This document shows, one piece after another, positions 26,659 to 34,718 of a DNA stretch of 41,937 bases. A program made the translations under genes and the position numbers. Source of the DNA: JACMQX01 sp044225675 (GTDB taxonomy: Bacteria; Pseudomonadota; Gammaproteobacteria; Burkholderiales; Burkholderiaceae_C); NCBI GenBank assembly GCA_044225675.1, contig JBGAIH010000039.1, forward strand, positions 1 through 41,937, in the 5' to 3' direction. The notes beneath the pieces were generated by a model that had not been told where the DNA came from, did no database searches, and saw nothing but the letters and a program-made list of their open reading frames with translations. The stretch's first letter is position 1. Each line of letters begins with the position of its first letter.

Positions 26659-26937
26659 ATGACCCGTTCACTCAAAAAAGGTCCGTTTGTTGACCACCAC
26701 CTGGTTGCCAAGGTCGACAAGGCCGTGGCAACCAAGGACAAGAAGCCGATCAAGACCTGGTCGCGCCGCTCCATGATCCTGCCCGACTTCATCGGCCTGA
26801 CGATCGCGGTGCACAACGGCAAGCAGCACGTGCCGGTCTACATCACCGACCAGATGGTTGGCCACAAGCTGGGCGAGTTCGCGCTCACCCGGACTTTCAA
26901 GGGCCATCCTGCGGACAAAAAAGTCCAGAAGAAATAA
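26659..26937 (+). CDS. rpsS: 30S ribosomal protein S19
   Basis: The 92 aa protein is exactly the family length, with RSLKKGPFVDHHL at the start and the conserved FKGHPADKKVQKK end. S19 sits in the head of the 30S subunit with S13. GGGGAAAGAC precedes the ATG. It is in the S10 operon between rplB and rplV. Confidence 0.99.
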   Translation: MTRSLKKGPFVDHHLVAKVDKAVATKDKKPIKTWSRRSMILPDFIGLTIAVHNGKQHVPVYITDQMVGHKLGEFALTRTFKGHPADKKVQKK

Positions 26938-26946
26938 GGAAAGACC

Positions 26947-27276
26947 ATGGAAACACGTGCAGTCCTCCGGGGCGTCCGTCTGTCGGTCGACAAAGGCCGT
27001 CTGGTCGCCGACCTGATTCGTGGCAAGAAGGTTGATCAAGCGCTGAACATTCTGGAATTCACCCAGAAGAAGGCTGCGGTCATCGTCAAGAAGGTGCTGG
27101 AGTCCGCGATTGCGAACGCCGAGCACAATGACGGTGCCGACATCGACGAGCTCAAGGTCAAGACCATTTACGTCGAACAAGGTGCGACGCTCAAGCGTTT
27201 CACGGCTCGCGCAAAGGGCCGCGGCAACCGTATCAGCAAGCCCACGTGCCATGTGTACGTGACGGTTGGCAACTGA
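26947..27276 (+). CDS. rplV: 50S ribosomal protein L22
   Basis: The 109 aa protein has the L22 globular domain (RGVRLSVDKGRLVADLIRGK) and the long beta hairpin around KRFTARAKGRGNRISKPTCH, which lines the exit tunnel and can change in macrolide resistance. No deletion is seen there. It is preceded by AAGGAAAGACC and followed 16 bases later by rpsC. Confidence 0.99.
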   Translation: METRAVLRGVRLSVDKGRLVADLIRGKKVDQALNILEFTQKKAAVIVKKVLESAIANAEHNDGADIDELKVKTIYVEQGATLKRFTARAKGRGNRISKPTCHVYVTVGN

Positions 27277-27292
27277 AAGGCCTGGAAGAAAT

Positions 27293-28201
<909 letters not shown>

Positions 28202-28215
28202 TACGGAGAATAACC

Positions 28216-28632
28216 ATGCTGCAACCCGCTCGCAGAAAGTACCGCAAGGAGCAGAAAGGCCGTAATACCGGCATTGCGACTCGCGGAAACACGGTGGCGT
28301 TCGGCGACTTCGGACTGAAGTCGACTGATCGTGGCCGTTTGACAGCCCGCCAGATTGAATCCGCACGTCGTGCCATCTCCCGTCACGTCAAGCGCGGTGG
28401 CCGGATCTGGATCCGTGTGTTTCCCGACAAGCCGATCTCCCAGAAGCCCGCCGAAGTGCGGATGGGTAACGGCAAGGGCAACCCCGAGTACTACGTTGCC
28501 GAGATTCAACCTGGCAAGGTGCTGTACGAAATCGTTGGTGTCCCGGAAGAGCTCGCGCGCGAGGCATTCCGCCTGGCTGCCGCGAAGCTTCCTCTGCGCA
28601 CCACGTTTGTCAGCCGCATGATCGGTGCCTGA
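28216..28632 (+). CDS. rplP: 50S ribosomal protein L16
   Basis: The 138 aa protein is a full-length L16, with MLQPARRKYRKEQKGRN at the start, GDFGLKSTDRGRLTARQIE and RMGNGKGNPEYYVAEIQPG with the conserved Arg region that is hydroxylated in E. coli. It helps place A-site tRNA. It begins 14 bases after rpsC. Confidence 0.99.
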   Translation: MLQPARRKYRKEQKGRNTGIATRGNTVAFGDFGLKSTDRGRLTARQIESARRAISRHVKRGGRIWIRVFPDKPISQKPAEVRMGNGKGNPEYYVAEIQPGKVLYEIVGVPEELAREAFRLAAAKLPLRTTFVSRMIGA

Positions 28633-28649
28633 TTCAGGAGAATGAAGAA

Positions 28650-28844
28650 ATGAAAGCTGCTGAACTGCGCCAGAAAGATGTTGCCGCACTGCAAACCGAG
28701 GTCAAGGAGCTCCAGAAGGCTCACTTCGGCCTGCGCATGCAAAAGGCCACGCAACAACTGAACAACACCGCCACGCTGCGGTCGACCCGCCGTGCCATCG
28801 CGCGTGCGAAGACCATTCTTGCTGAAAAGCAAGCCGCCAAGTAA
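28650..28844 (+). CDS. rpmC: 50S ribosomal protein L29
   Basis: The 64 aa protein is two helices, KAAELRQKDVAALQTEVKEL and TLRSTRRAIARAKTILAEK, as expected for L29 near the tunnel exit. The length matches the family (63 aa in E. coli). It begins 17 bases after rplP and nine bases before rpsQ. Confidence 0.98.
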   Translation: MKAAELRQKDVAALQTEVKELQKAHFGLRMQKATQQLNNTATLRSTRRAIARAKTILAEKQAAK

Positions 28845-28853
28845 GGAGCCCCT

Positions 28854-29123
28854 ATGACGGAAGCTAAAAAATCCCTCAAGCGCACCTTGATTGGCAAGGT
28901 GGTCAGCGACAAGCGCGCCAAGACCGTGACGGTCCTGGTGGAGCGCCGTGTGAAGCACGAGCTCTACGGCAAGATCGTCGGCAAGTCCAGCAAGTACCAC
29001 GCTCATGATGAAAAGGGCGAGTACAAACTGGGTGACGTGATCGAGATCACGGAAAGCCGCCCGATCTCCAAGACCAAGAACTGGGTTGCAACCCGTCTGG
29101 TCGAAAAGGCAGCCGTCGTCTAA
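28854..29123 (+). CDS. rpsQ: 30S ribosomal protein S17
   Basis: The 89 aa protein is S17, with KRTLIGKVVSDKRAKTVTVL and YHAHDEKGEYKLGDVIEI. It binds 16S rRNA early in assembly. It is the last ribosomal gene in this run: a terminator follows within 30 bases and no rplN is present, so the spc operon genes must be elsewhere in the genome. Confidence 0.99.
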   Translation: MTEAKKSLKRTLIGKVVSDKRAKTVTVLVERRVKHELYGKIVGKSSKYHAHDEKGEYKLGDVIEITESRPISKTKNWVATRLVEKAAVV

Positions 29124-29152
29124 GTCTTGCCCCAGACGCCTGCAGGCTCCCA

Positions 29153-29183
29153 TGAAACGGCCCACAATGTGGGTCGTTTTCAT
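29153..29183 (+). terminator. Intrinsic terminator after rpsQ
   Basis: CCCAC/GTGGG (29161-29165 with 29169-29173) over AAT is extended outward by GG/TC, then by C, A, A and A paired with GTTT. A TTTTCATTT tract forms the descending side. It closes the S10 operon. The A-tract on the 5' side could let it work in both directions. Confidence 0.75.
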
Positions 29184-29242
29184 TTCCGGAACCGGAACTG
29201 CGATGCCGGTGTCCGGACTCTCTTCAAACCATGGAGTTCACA

Positions 29243-29752
29243 ATGATCAAAGTAGGTGACAAGCTTCCCTCCGCCACCCTGATGGAGTACTCGGAAGTCG
29301 AGGGCAATGGATGCAGCATTGGTCCGAATCCGGTCGATGTGGAAAAAGCCACTGCAGGCAAGACGATTGCGCTGTTTGCGCTGCCCGGAGCATTCACGCC
29401 GACTTGCTCAGCAAAGCACGTGCCGGGCTACGTCGAAAAGGCTGCGGAACTCAAGGCTGCGGGCGTGGATGAGATCTGGTGTGTCAGCGTCAATGATGCG
29501 TTCGTGATGGGCGCGTGGGCTCGCGACCAGAAGACGGGCGACAAGGTGCGCATGCTCGGCGATGGAAGCGCGGCCTTCACGCAAGCGACCGGGCTGACGC
29601 TCGACCTCAGCGCACGCGGCATGGGTCTGCGCAGCAATCGCTACTCGATGCTGGTCAGGGACGGTAAGGTGCTCAGCCTGAACATCGAGGGTCCGGGCAA
29701 GTTCGAAGTCAGTGACGCAGACACCCTGCTCAAGCAAGCCAAGAGTGCCTGA
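29243..29752 (+). CDS. Peroxiredoxin (Prx5-type)
   Basis: The 169 aa product has the Prx5/AhpE-like pattern: LFALPGAFTPTCSAKHVPGY with peroxidatic Cys55, then VNDAFVMGAWA and the conserved Arg in GLRSNRYSMLV. It reduces hydrogen peroxide or organic peroxides, probably with glutathione or thioredoxin. ATG 29243 is preferred to ATG 29231 because GGAG lies just before it and the MIKVGDKLP start matches the family. It stands alone after the S10 terminator. Confidence 0.93.
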   Translation: MIKVGDKLPSATLMEYSEVEGNGCSIGPNPVDVEKATAGKTIALFALPGAFTPTCSAKHVPGYVEKAAELKAAGVDEIWCVSVNDAFVMGAWARDQKTGDKVRMLGDGSAAFTQATGLTLDLSARGMGLRSNRYSMLVRDGKVLSLNIEGPGKFEVSDADTLLKQAKSA

Positions 29753-29758
29753 CAGCCG

Positions 29759-30247
29759 TCAGAGCATCGCTCTTAGGTAGTGTGCGCCCGCTATCGGGTT
29801 GTGATAGTAGGGCGGCACTTCAAAAAATCCAAGTTCTTCGTACAAGGCGCGGGCGGCTTCCATGTCGTCCAGCGTATCGAGCAGCACGCTCGCGTAACCT
29901 GCTCTCCGAGCGGAGTCCAGGATGGCTTCTGCCAGCTGGCGTCCCAGTCCAAAGCCCCGGAATGCCTTGCGCACGTAGAGTCGCTTCATCTCGGCAGCAT
30001 TGGGGTAGTCGGCACTGTCCAGGGGGCGCAAGGCGCAACATCCGGCGATGGCGCCGTCCACGGCCGCGAGCAGGAGACAACCTCGGGGCTCGGAGTAGTC
30101 GCCTGGAAGTTCGGCCAGCTCCGCATCGAATGACTGGAAGCACAGATCGACGCCGAGCCCTTCGGCATACTCCTTGAATATCTCCCGCGTTGCCTGAATG
30201 TCTTCGGCCGTCTCGGGGGTGAAGAGTCGAATGGTGGAGTGAGTCAC
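29759..30247 (-). CDS. GNAT family N-acetyltransferase
   Basis: The 162 aa product has the GNAT fold: CCALRPLDSADYPNAAEMKRLYVRKAFRGFGLGRQL, where Arg-Gly-Phe-Gly-Leu-Gly is the acetyl-CoA pyrophosphate loop, then LYEELGFFEVPPYYHNP. The substrate is unknown. The start is GTG 30247 with no good ribosome binding site; no ATG in the frame fits the fold. It is convergent with the peroxiredoxin gene, with six bases between, and lies just downstream of the cytochrome b gene on the same strand. Confidence 0.88.
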   Translation of the reverse strand: MTHSTIRLFTPETAEDIQATREIFKEYAEGLGVDLCFQSFDAELAELPGDYSEPRGCLLLAAVDGAIAGCCALRPLDSADYPNAAEMKRLYVRKAFRGFGLGRQLAEAILDSARRAGYASVLLDTLDDMEAARALYEELGFFEVPPYYHNPIAGAHYLRAML

Positions 30248-30284
30248 GAATCAAGTTGAAGACACTGCCTGGTAGAGTTTATCC

Positions 30285-30950
30285 TCAACCCCATCGCGCG
30301 ACCCCCCAGGCCACGAAGGACGCACAGGCAGCCAGCAGGGCCAGTCCGCCAATCCGGGCAGCCCAATCGTCCCGGGACGAGGGCGCGTCTGTGGCAACGA
30401 GCTTGTCGCCGTCGATCATGGGTTTGATCAGATTCTTCCGTTTGCCCCAGAGGTAGTAGAGGATCGCCGCGACGTGCAGCACGACCAAAGCAATGAGAAT
30501 CCACCGGCCGATGTTCTTGTGGTAGTTCGTCGCCAGGCTCACGGTTGCGCCGGAGATGTACTTGGTCAGAGGTCCGGCAAAGGCGATCTCGTCGTCGGAT
30601 GCCAGTCCCGAACCGACTTGCGCCGCCAGCACGAGCAGCATCGCAAATACGGACCCCGCGCCCATCGGCGAATGTCCGACCTCATGATGTGGATGACCCT
30701 GTCGCTTGAGATGGGCCAGGACACTCGATGGTGAATAGATGAAGGACGCGAAGCGGGACCAGTGACCACCCACCAGGCCCCAGATCAGCCGGAACAGCAA
30801 CAGCGCGAGGACCGCATAGCCTAGCCGGAAATGCCAGACCATCGCGTTTCCCCCGACCGTACCGGTGGCCAGCAGCCCGATGACGCACAGGGCCAACGCC
30901 CAATGGAAGACGCGCGTAGGCAGGTCCCAGACCCTCACTTTATTCATCAT
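30285..30950 (-). CDS. Cytochrome b561-type membrane protein
   Basis: The 221 aa product is a four-helix b-type cytochrome of the Ni/Fe-hydrogenase cytochrome b / YdhU type: VWDLPTRVFHWALALCVIGL, VWHFRLGYAVLALLLFRLIWGLVG and NYHKNIGRWILIALVVLHVAAI hold likely heme-ligating histidines. It probably passes electrons to the divergent cytochrome c'. ATG 30950 has GAGGA nine bases upstream; ATG 30947 and TTG 30965 are alternatives. The last helix and tail (about 180-221) are extra to the core. Confidence 0.88.
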   Translation of the reverse strand: MMNKVRVWDLPTRVFHWALALCVIGLLATGTVGGNAMVWHFRLGYAVLALLLFRLIWGLVGGHWSRFASFIYSPSSVLAHLKRQGHPHHEVGHSPMGAGSVFAMLLVLAAQVGSGLASDDEIAFAGPLTKYISGATVSLATNYHKNIGRWILIALVVLHVAAILYYLWGKRKNLIKPMIDGDKLVATDAPSSRDDWAARIGGLALLAACASFVAWGVARWG

Positions 30951-30971
30951 GGATATTTTCCTCAAAGTTTC

Positions 30972-31006
30972 CTATTGGCTTGGAGCATATTGATTCGGTC
31001 CAATAG
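30972..31006. promoter_or_regulatory. Inverted repeat between cytochrome b and cytochrome c' genes
   Basis: CTATTGG (30972-30978) and CCAATAG (31000-31006) are exact reverse complements, 21 bases apart. Within this segment TTGAT-TCGG-TCCAA (30990-31003) resembles a degenerate FNR/Anr box. The 169-base divergent gap is AT rich for this genome and should hold the promoters of both genes. Confidence 0.35.
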
Positions 31007-31119
31007 CCCTACAGCATTAGTGGAATCCCGAAGACAATGGTTCCGGCTGAACTTTTGACCGACTCGCGCACTCAGTCAGGTTCGGCTCATTTTCAACCCA
31101 CGGAGAAGGAAATAATCAC

Positions 31120-31575
31120 ATGAAACTGCTCGCCTCGATCGCATTCGCAGCAACCGCGTTCACTTTGGCGGCCCCGGCATCGGCCCAGTTTGCCAAGCCC
31201 GAAGACGCCATCAAGTACCGTCAAAGCGCCTTGTTCGTCATGGCTCAGCACTTCGGGCGCATTGGCGCGATGGCCAATGGCCGGGTTCCCTTTGACGCCA
31301 AAGTTGCTGCGGACAATGCGGAAATCGTGGCTGACATGGCCAAACTGCCCTGGGGAGGTTTTGTCCCGGGAAGCGACAAGGGCGCCCCGACCAAGGCAAA
31401 ACCTGAAATCTGGACCGAACAGGCCAAGTTCAAGGAACACAGCGACAAGCTGCAGGCAGAAACGCTCAAGCTGGCAGCTGCGGCCAAGACGGGCAATCTC
31501 GACAATCTGAAGACAGCCTTTGGTGCAACGGCAGGTACTTGCAAGGCCTGCCACGACAACTATCGTTCGCAGTGA
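31120..31575 (+). CDS. Cytochrome c'
   Basis: The 151 aa product has a signal peptide of 22 residues ending PASA, a four-helix bundle and a single heme motif CKACH at residues 141-145, near the C-terminus as in cytochromes c'. The family binds NO at a five-coordinate heme in the periplasm and may protect against nitrosative stress. GAGAAGGAAA precedes ATG. It is divergent from the cytochrome b561-like gene, a common pairing for an electron donor and acceptor. Confidence 0.93.
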   Translation: MKLLASIAFAATAFTLAAPASAQFAKPEDAIKYRQSALFVMAQHFGRIGAMANGRVPFDAKVAADNAEIVADMAKLPWGGFVPGSDKGAPTKAKPEIWTEQAKFKEHSDKLQAETLKLAAAAKTGNLDNLKTAFGATAGTCKACHDNYRSQ

Positions 31576-31588
31576 AGCTGCGGCCCCT

Positions 31589-31640
31589 GCGCCGGCCGAT
31601 CCGGCGCTGACAAGAAAGCGGGGCCTTCTGGCCCCGTTTC
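31589..31640 (+). terminator. Tandem hairpins after cytochrome c'
   Basis: The first hairpin is GCGCCGG/CCGGCGC (31589-31595 with 31601-31607). The second, CGGGGCC-TTCT-GGCCCCG (31619-31636), is followed by TTTC and preceded by AAAG, so it can end transcription from both sides. It separates cytochrome c' from the convergent thioredoxin-like gene. Confidence 0.75.
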
Positions 31641-31664
31641 ACTTGAAGCACTGCGTGCCGAGCC

Positions 31665-32159
31665 TCAAGCCTCAGCCAGAAGCTTCTCGATCAGGCGATG
31701 CAGTTCGTCGAAGTCCGGTTCGCCCACGAAGCGCTTCACGATCTCGCCGCGCTTGTTGACGATGTAAGTCGTCGGCGTCAGTTGCACATCGCCCCACGCC
31801 TTGGCAACGGTGCCGGTATTGTCGATGGCCACCTTGAAGGGCAGCTTGCGCGTTTCGGCAAAATTCACGACATAGCTGGGCGGGTCGTAACTCATTGCGA
31901 CCGCGAGCGTGTCATAGCCCCTGGACTTGTACTTCTCGTGCGTGGCCATGATCTTGGGCATCTCTGCGACGCAAGTCACGCAGCTCGTAGCCCAGAAATT
32001 CACCAGAGTGACCTTGCCCTTGAGATCTGCGGAAGACTGCTTCGAGCCGTCCAGCAACACGAATGTGGAGTCCGGCGCAGACGAGTTGCCACCGGCGACG
32101 TAAGCGCCGACACCGATTGCCAAAACCGCCGCCGCTGCGGCAACATAGAGAAATCTCAT
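31665..32159 (-). CDS. TlpA-like thioredoxin-fold lipid-anchored or periplasmic protein
   Basis: The 164 aa product has an N-terminal membrane anchor or signal (residues 4-23) and a TlpA/ResA-like domain: VTLVNFWATSCVTCVAEMPK with the redox pair Cys60-Cys63, then the cis-proline stretch LTPTTYIVNKRGEIVKRFVG. Such proteins reduce apocytochrome c cysteines or other periplasmic thiols. The neighbouring cytochrome c' gives a possible client (inference). It is divergent from the DUF4197 gene and convergent with cytochrome c'. Confidence 0.9.
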   Translation of the reverse strand: MRFLYVAAAAAVLAIGVGAYVAGGNSSAPDSTFVLLDGSKQSSADLKGKVTLVNFWATSCVTCVAEMPKIMATHEKYKSRGYDTLAVAMSYDPPSYVVNFAETRKLPFKVAIDNTGTVAKAWGDVQLTPTTYIVNKRGEIVKRFVGEPDFDELHRLIEKLLAEA

Positions 32160-32175
32160 GGTTCTCGGTAAGACG

Positions 32176-32206
32176 CTGCCGCTGGCGGAAAATTCCGCAG
32201 CGGCAG
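32176..32206. promoter_or_regulatory. Long imperfect inverted repeat between divergent genes
   Basis: CTGCCGCTG (32176-32184) and CAGCGGCAG (32198-32206) are exact reverse complements, and inside them CGGAA (32186-32190) pairs with TTCCG (32193-32197), leaving one bulged G. This 31-base dyad fills almost half of the 70-base gap between the TlpA-like and DUF4197 genes. It could be an operator or a hairpin in a 5' leader. Confidence 0.55.
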
Positions 32207-32229
32207 GAAATAATTTTAAAGGCCTGCCA

Positions 32230-32934
32230 ATGAAACGACGTCAGTTTAATTCTTCCGCATCAGCTGCGCTGGCGCTGATGGTGCTCGCAGCCATGGAGCG
32301 TGCTCATGCGTTGTCGCTGAAAGACCTGACGGAAGGCGATGCCTCCCAGGGCCTGAAGGTGGCGCTGGAGAAGGGGGCCTTGGCGGCCGTCGGCCTCCTG
32401 GGGCGACCGGACGGCTTTCTGCAGAATGCCAAGGTCAAAATCCCCCTGCCAGGATTTCTGGAGGACGCAGGAAGCCTTCTCAAGAAGATCGGACAGGGCA
32501 AGCGGGTTGACGAACTGGTGACGTCAATGAACCGCGCTGCGGAAACGGCGGTGCCGATGGGCAAGGATCTGTTGGTCAATGCCGTGAAGTCCATGAGCGT
32601 CAACGACGCCAAGAAGATCCTCTCAGGCGGCGAAACCTCGGTCACCCAGTTCTTCGCAGAAAAGACCCGCTCACCGCTTGGAGAAAAATTCCTCCCAGTT
32701 GTCACCAAGGCCACTGAGAAAGTCGGCCTGGCCGCGAAGTACAACCAGCTTGCATCGAAGGCCTCCGGATTTGGCCTGATCAAAAAGGAAGACGCCAACA
32801 TCCAGCAGTATGTGACCGGAAAAACGCTCGATGGCCTCTACACCGTCATCGGGGATGAGGAGAAGAAGATCCGCAAGGATCCGGTCGGGACCGGCAGCGA
32901 GATCCTGAAGAAGGTATTCGGCTCCCTGAAATGA
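32230..32934 (+). CDS. DUF4197 domain-containing protein with Tat-like signal
   Basis: The 234 aa product begins MKRRQFNSS, a twin-Arg start, then a hydrophobic stretch to AMERAHA, so export is likely. The rest matches DUF4197 proteins: LTEGDASQGLKVALEKGA, KIPLPGFLEDAGSLLKKIG, MNRAAETAVPMGKDLLVNAVKSM, and YVTGKTLDGLYTVIGDEEKKIRKDP. The function is unknown; the mature protein is mostly helical. ATG 32230 is preceded by AAAGG; an in-frame extension from 32158 overlaps the dyad and is rejected. Confidence 0.87.
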   Translation: MKRRQFNSSASAALALMVLAAMERAHALSLKDLTEGDASQGLKVALEKGALAAVGLLGRPDGFLQNAKVKIPLPGFLEDAGSLLKKIGQGKRVDELVTSMNRAAETAVPMGKDLLVNAVKSMSVNDAKKILSGGETSVTQFFAEKTRSPLGEKFLPVVTKATEKVGLAAKYNQLASKASGFGLIKKEDANIQQYVTGKTLDGLYTVIGDEEKKIRKDPVGTGSEILKKVFGSLK

Positions 32935-32955
32935 GCCAGGGCCGGCCCTCGCGGG

Positions 32956-34122
32956 TCAGATCACCTTCGCAAGCTCGAACACCATGATCGACGGCAGTTG
33001 GGAGCGCAGCGAGTCGCGGCTGACGCGCGTCATGCTGTCACTCATCCAGCTGGCCATCTCGAGCGTGTTGGAGGCGTTCGCAATCTCGAGGAAGGGCAGG
33101 TTCGGGTCGACCTTGTGCAGGTCGCGGCGCAGTTCGTCGAGCGGCGCGTCGTGAAGCCGCTCGTCGATGATGATCATGTGGGGAATGTCGAGTTCGCAGA
33201 AGCGAACCGCCTGCCGTGAGCTGGGGACCGTGTCGACAATCAGCCCCATCGAACGGCAGATCATGCGGATGGTCGAGATCAGCATCTCGTCGGTGCTGAT
33301 GACCAGGATCCGATGACCCGCCAGGGGCTTGGACTCACTGTGCATCGAGGAGTCGCCTCCGCCGTCGACCTCGACCGCCGTGAGCCCCTCCAGCTGTTTC
33401 ACCGTGCGAGGGAACTCGATCATCAGGATGGTTTCACTGGCTGATGCCACCCGGTCGACCGTGACGCCCATCACCTGACCGATGTGCGTCAGCAGGTGCC
33501 AACTGAGCGGGTTGTGTTCTTCCCTACCCTCGCTCGGAATCCCCCCTCCGGCGGCGACACTGTCGCTGGTCTTGAGGAAAAGCATGCCATGCTCGGGCCA
33601 GTTCTTGATCTCGAGAGACACCGTCAGCCGGCGACCCGGGACGGCCGCACATTCGATGGCCGCGTCGATCAGGCTCGACAGCAGTCCCGGGTCGACGATC
33701 ACGTCCACCGGCTTGACGCTGCGATACACCTCGATGCCCAATCGCTGAAAACTTTCAAGATGCTGGTCGAGCGTCTGATTGACCAGATCATGAAGGCTCA
33801 GGCGCTCATGCGACTGCCTCAGCCGTCCGCCGGCCAGTCGGGAGATTTGCTGACTCTGCTTGGCCAAGGTGCGCGCCGATTCGATGGCCATCTGCAACTG
33901 CTGCATCTGCGAGCGCGAGATCTTGCGTGTGCGGGTGAATTCCTGCACCACGTGCTGCATCACCGACAGGGGCGCCGACAGCTGCGCGCCGATCACCCCC
34001 ACCAGCGCATAGTCGGCCCGGTCCACGTGCGCGCTCCCGCCAACTCCCCCTGTTTCGGTGGAGCCGGACTTCTCGGACAAGGGCGACGGGGCGGTTCCGG
34101 AGAACGAGCCGGATGGATGCAA
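32956..34122 (-). CDS. Degenerate hybrid histidine kinase-like protein
   Basis: The 388 aa product appears to have a dimerisation-helix region (about 40-100), an HATPase-like domain (about 110-245) and a receiver-like domain (about 270-388). The usual H-box HELRTPL is GAQLSAPLSVMQHVVQE, without the phospho-His, and the N-box reads LIDAAIECA without Asn. The receiver keeps an acidic pair (STDEM) and an Asp (MIIIDERLHD), but the conserved Lys seems to be missing. It is probably a regulator that no longer phosphorylates itself. The start is TTG 34122 with GGAG upstream; TTG 34140 has no ribosome binding site. There is no membrane segment. Confidence 0.6.
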   Translation of the reverse strand: MHPSGSFSGTAPSPLSEKSGSTETGGVGGSAHVDRADYALVGVIGAQLSAPLSVMQHVVQEFTRTRKISRSQMQQLQMAIESARTLAKQSQQISRLAGGRLRQSHERLSLHDLVNQTLDQHLESFQRLGIEVYRSVKPVDVIVDPGLLSSLIDAAIECAAVPGRRLTVSLEIKNWPEHGMLFLKTSDSVAAGGGIPSEGREEHNPLSWHLLTHIGQVMGVTVDRVASASETILMIEFPRTVKQLEGLTAVEVDGGGDSSMHSESKPLAGHRILVISTDEMLISTIRMICRSMGLIVDTVPSSRQAVRFCELDIPHMIIIDERLHDAPLDELRRDLHKVDPNLPFLEIANASNTLEMASWMSDSMTRVSRDSLRSQLPSIMVFELAKVI

Positions 34123-34241
34123 TTGGGATCTCCGTTGCAAGGTGGGACGGGGTGCTCACGACAGCGGACGACGATCGCAAGGCCAGTCTACACATACAAA
34201 CCCGCGGGCGCATCCCCCATAAGGAGGATAGCGCACGCGAT

Positions 34242-34718
34242 TCAGCGAGAAGTTGCAAGCCTTCTGCGGGCCTGAGCCACGGATTCGTCCAGGTAGCTGC
34301 CGTAGAAGTCGGTCGACGTGACACCCGTCAGACGGGGTGCGATCTCGCGCCCGGCTGCATCGAAGAACAGCACGGTCGGGGTGATCGAGGCTTGCCAGCG
34401 TCTGGCCAGTTCGGCGCCGCTGCTTCTGCGACCTTCGAAGTCCTGGACGCTGTTGCGCCGGTCAGTGATGTCGATCTGCCAGGCCTGAAGCCCCTCACCA
34501 CGCATCGGCAGCAGGTAGTTGCGCCGGACCAGTTCGCAGTACGGGCAGCCGGGCAGGCTCACCAGGATGACCAGCGGCTCGGCGCGTGCAGCGGCTGCAC
34601 GCGCGGCCTCCGCGAGCGAAGATGGCGTGGGCAGGGCGGAGTCGCGGGCCAGTGCAGGCGGCAGCAGGCCGCCCAGCGCCAGCCAGGCGACAAGTTGGCG
34701 TCGTGTCGATGCCCTCAT
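34242..34718 (-). CDS. Exported thioredoxin-like (SoxW-type) protein
   Basis: The 158 aa product has an arginine-rich, Tat-like leader (STRRQLVAWLALGGLL) ending about LARD, then VILVSLPGCPYCELVRRNYL with Cys58-Cys61, and SITPTVLFFDAAGREIAPRLTG with the cis-proline. It is a periplasmic thioredoxin-like protein of SoxW/DsbD-gamma type; its client is unknown. The ATG overlaps the esterase stop as ATGA on the minus strand, so it is coupled to that gene. A 119-base gap follows before the kinase-like gene. Confidence 0.85.
   Translation of the reverse strand: MRASTRRQLVAWLALGGLLPPALARDSALPTPSSLAEAARAAAARAEPLVILVSLPGCPYCELVRRNYLLPMRGEGLQAWQIDITDRRNSVQDFEGRRSSGAELARRWQASITPTVLFFDAAGREIAPRLTGVTSTDFYGSYLDESVAQARRRLATSR

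Noticed and set aside
34215..34235. AAGGAGGAT at about 34220 as the ribosome binding site of a small plus-strand gene
   Set aside because: No start codon with a reasonable frame follows; it lies in the spacer between two minus-strand genes.
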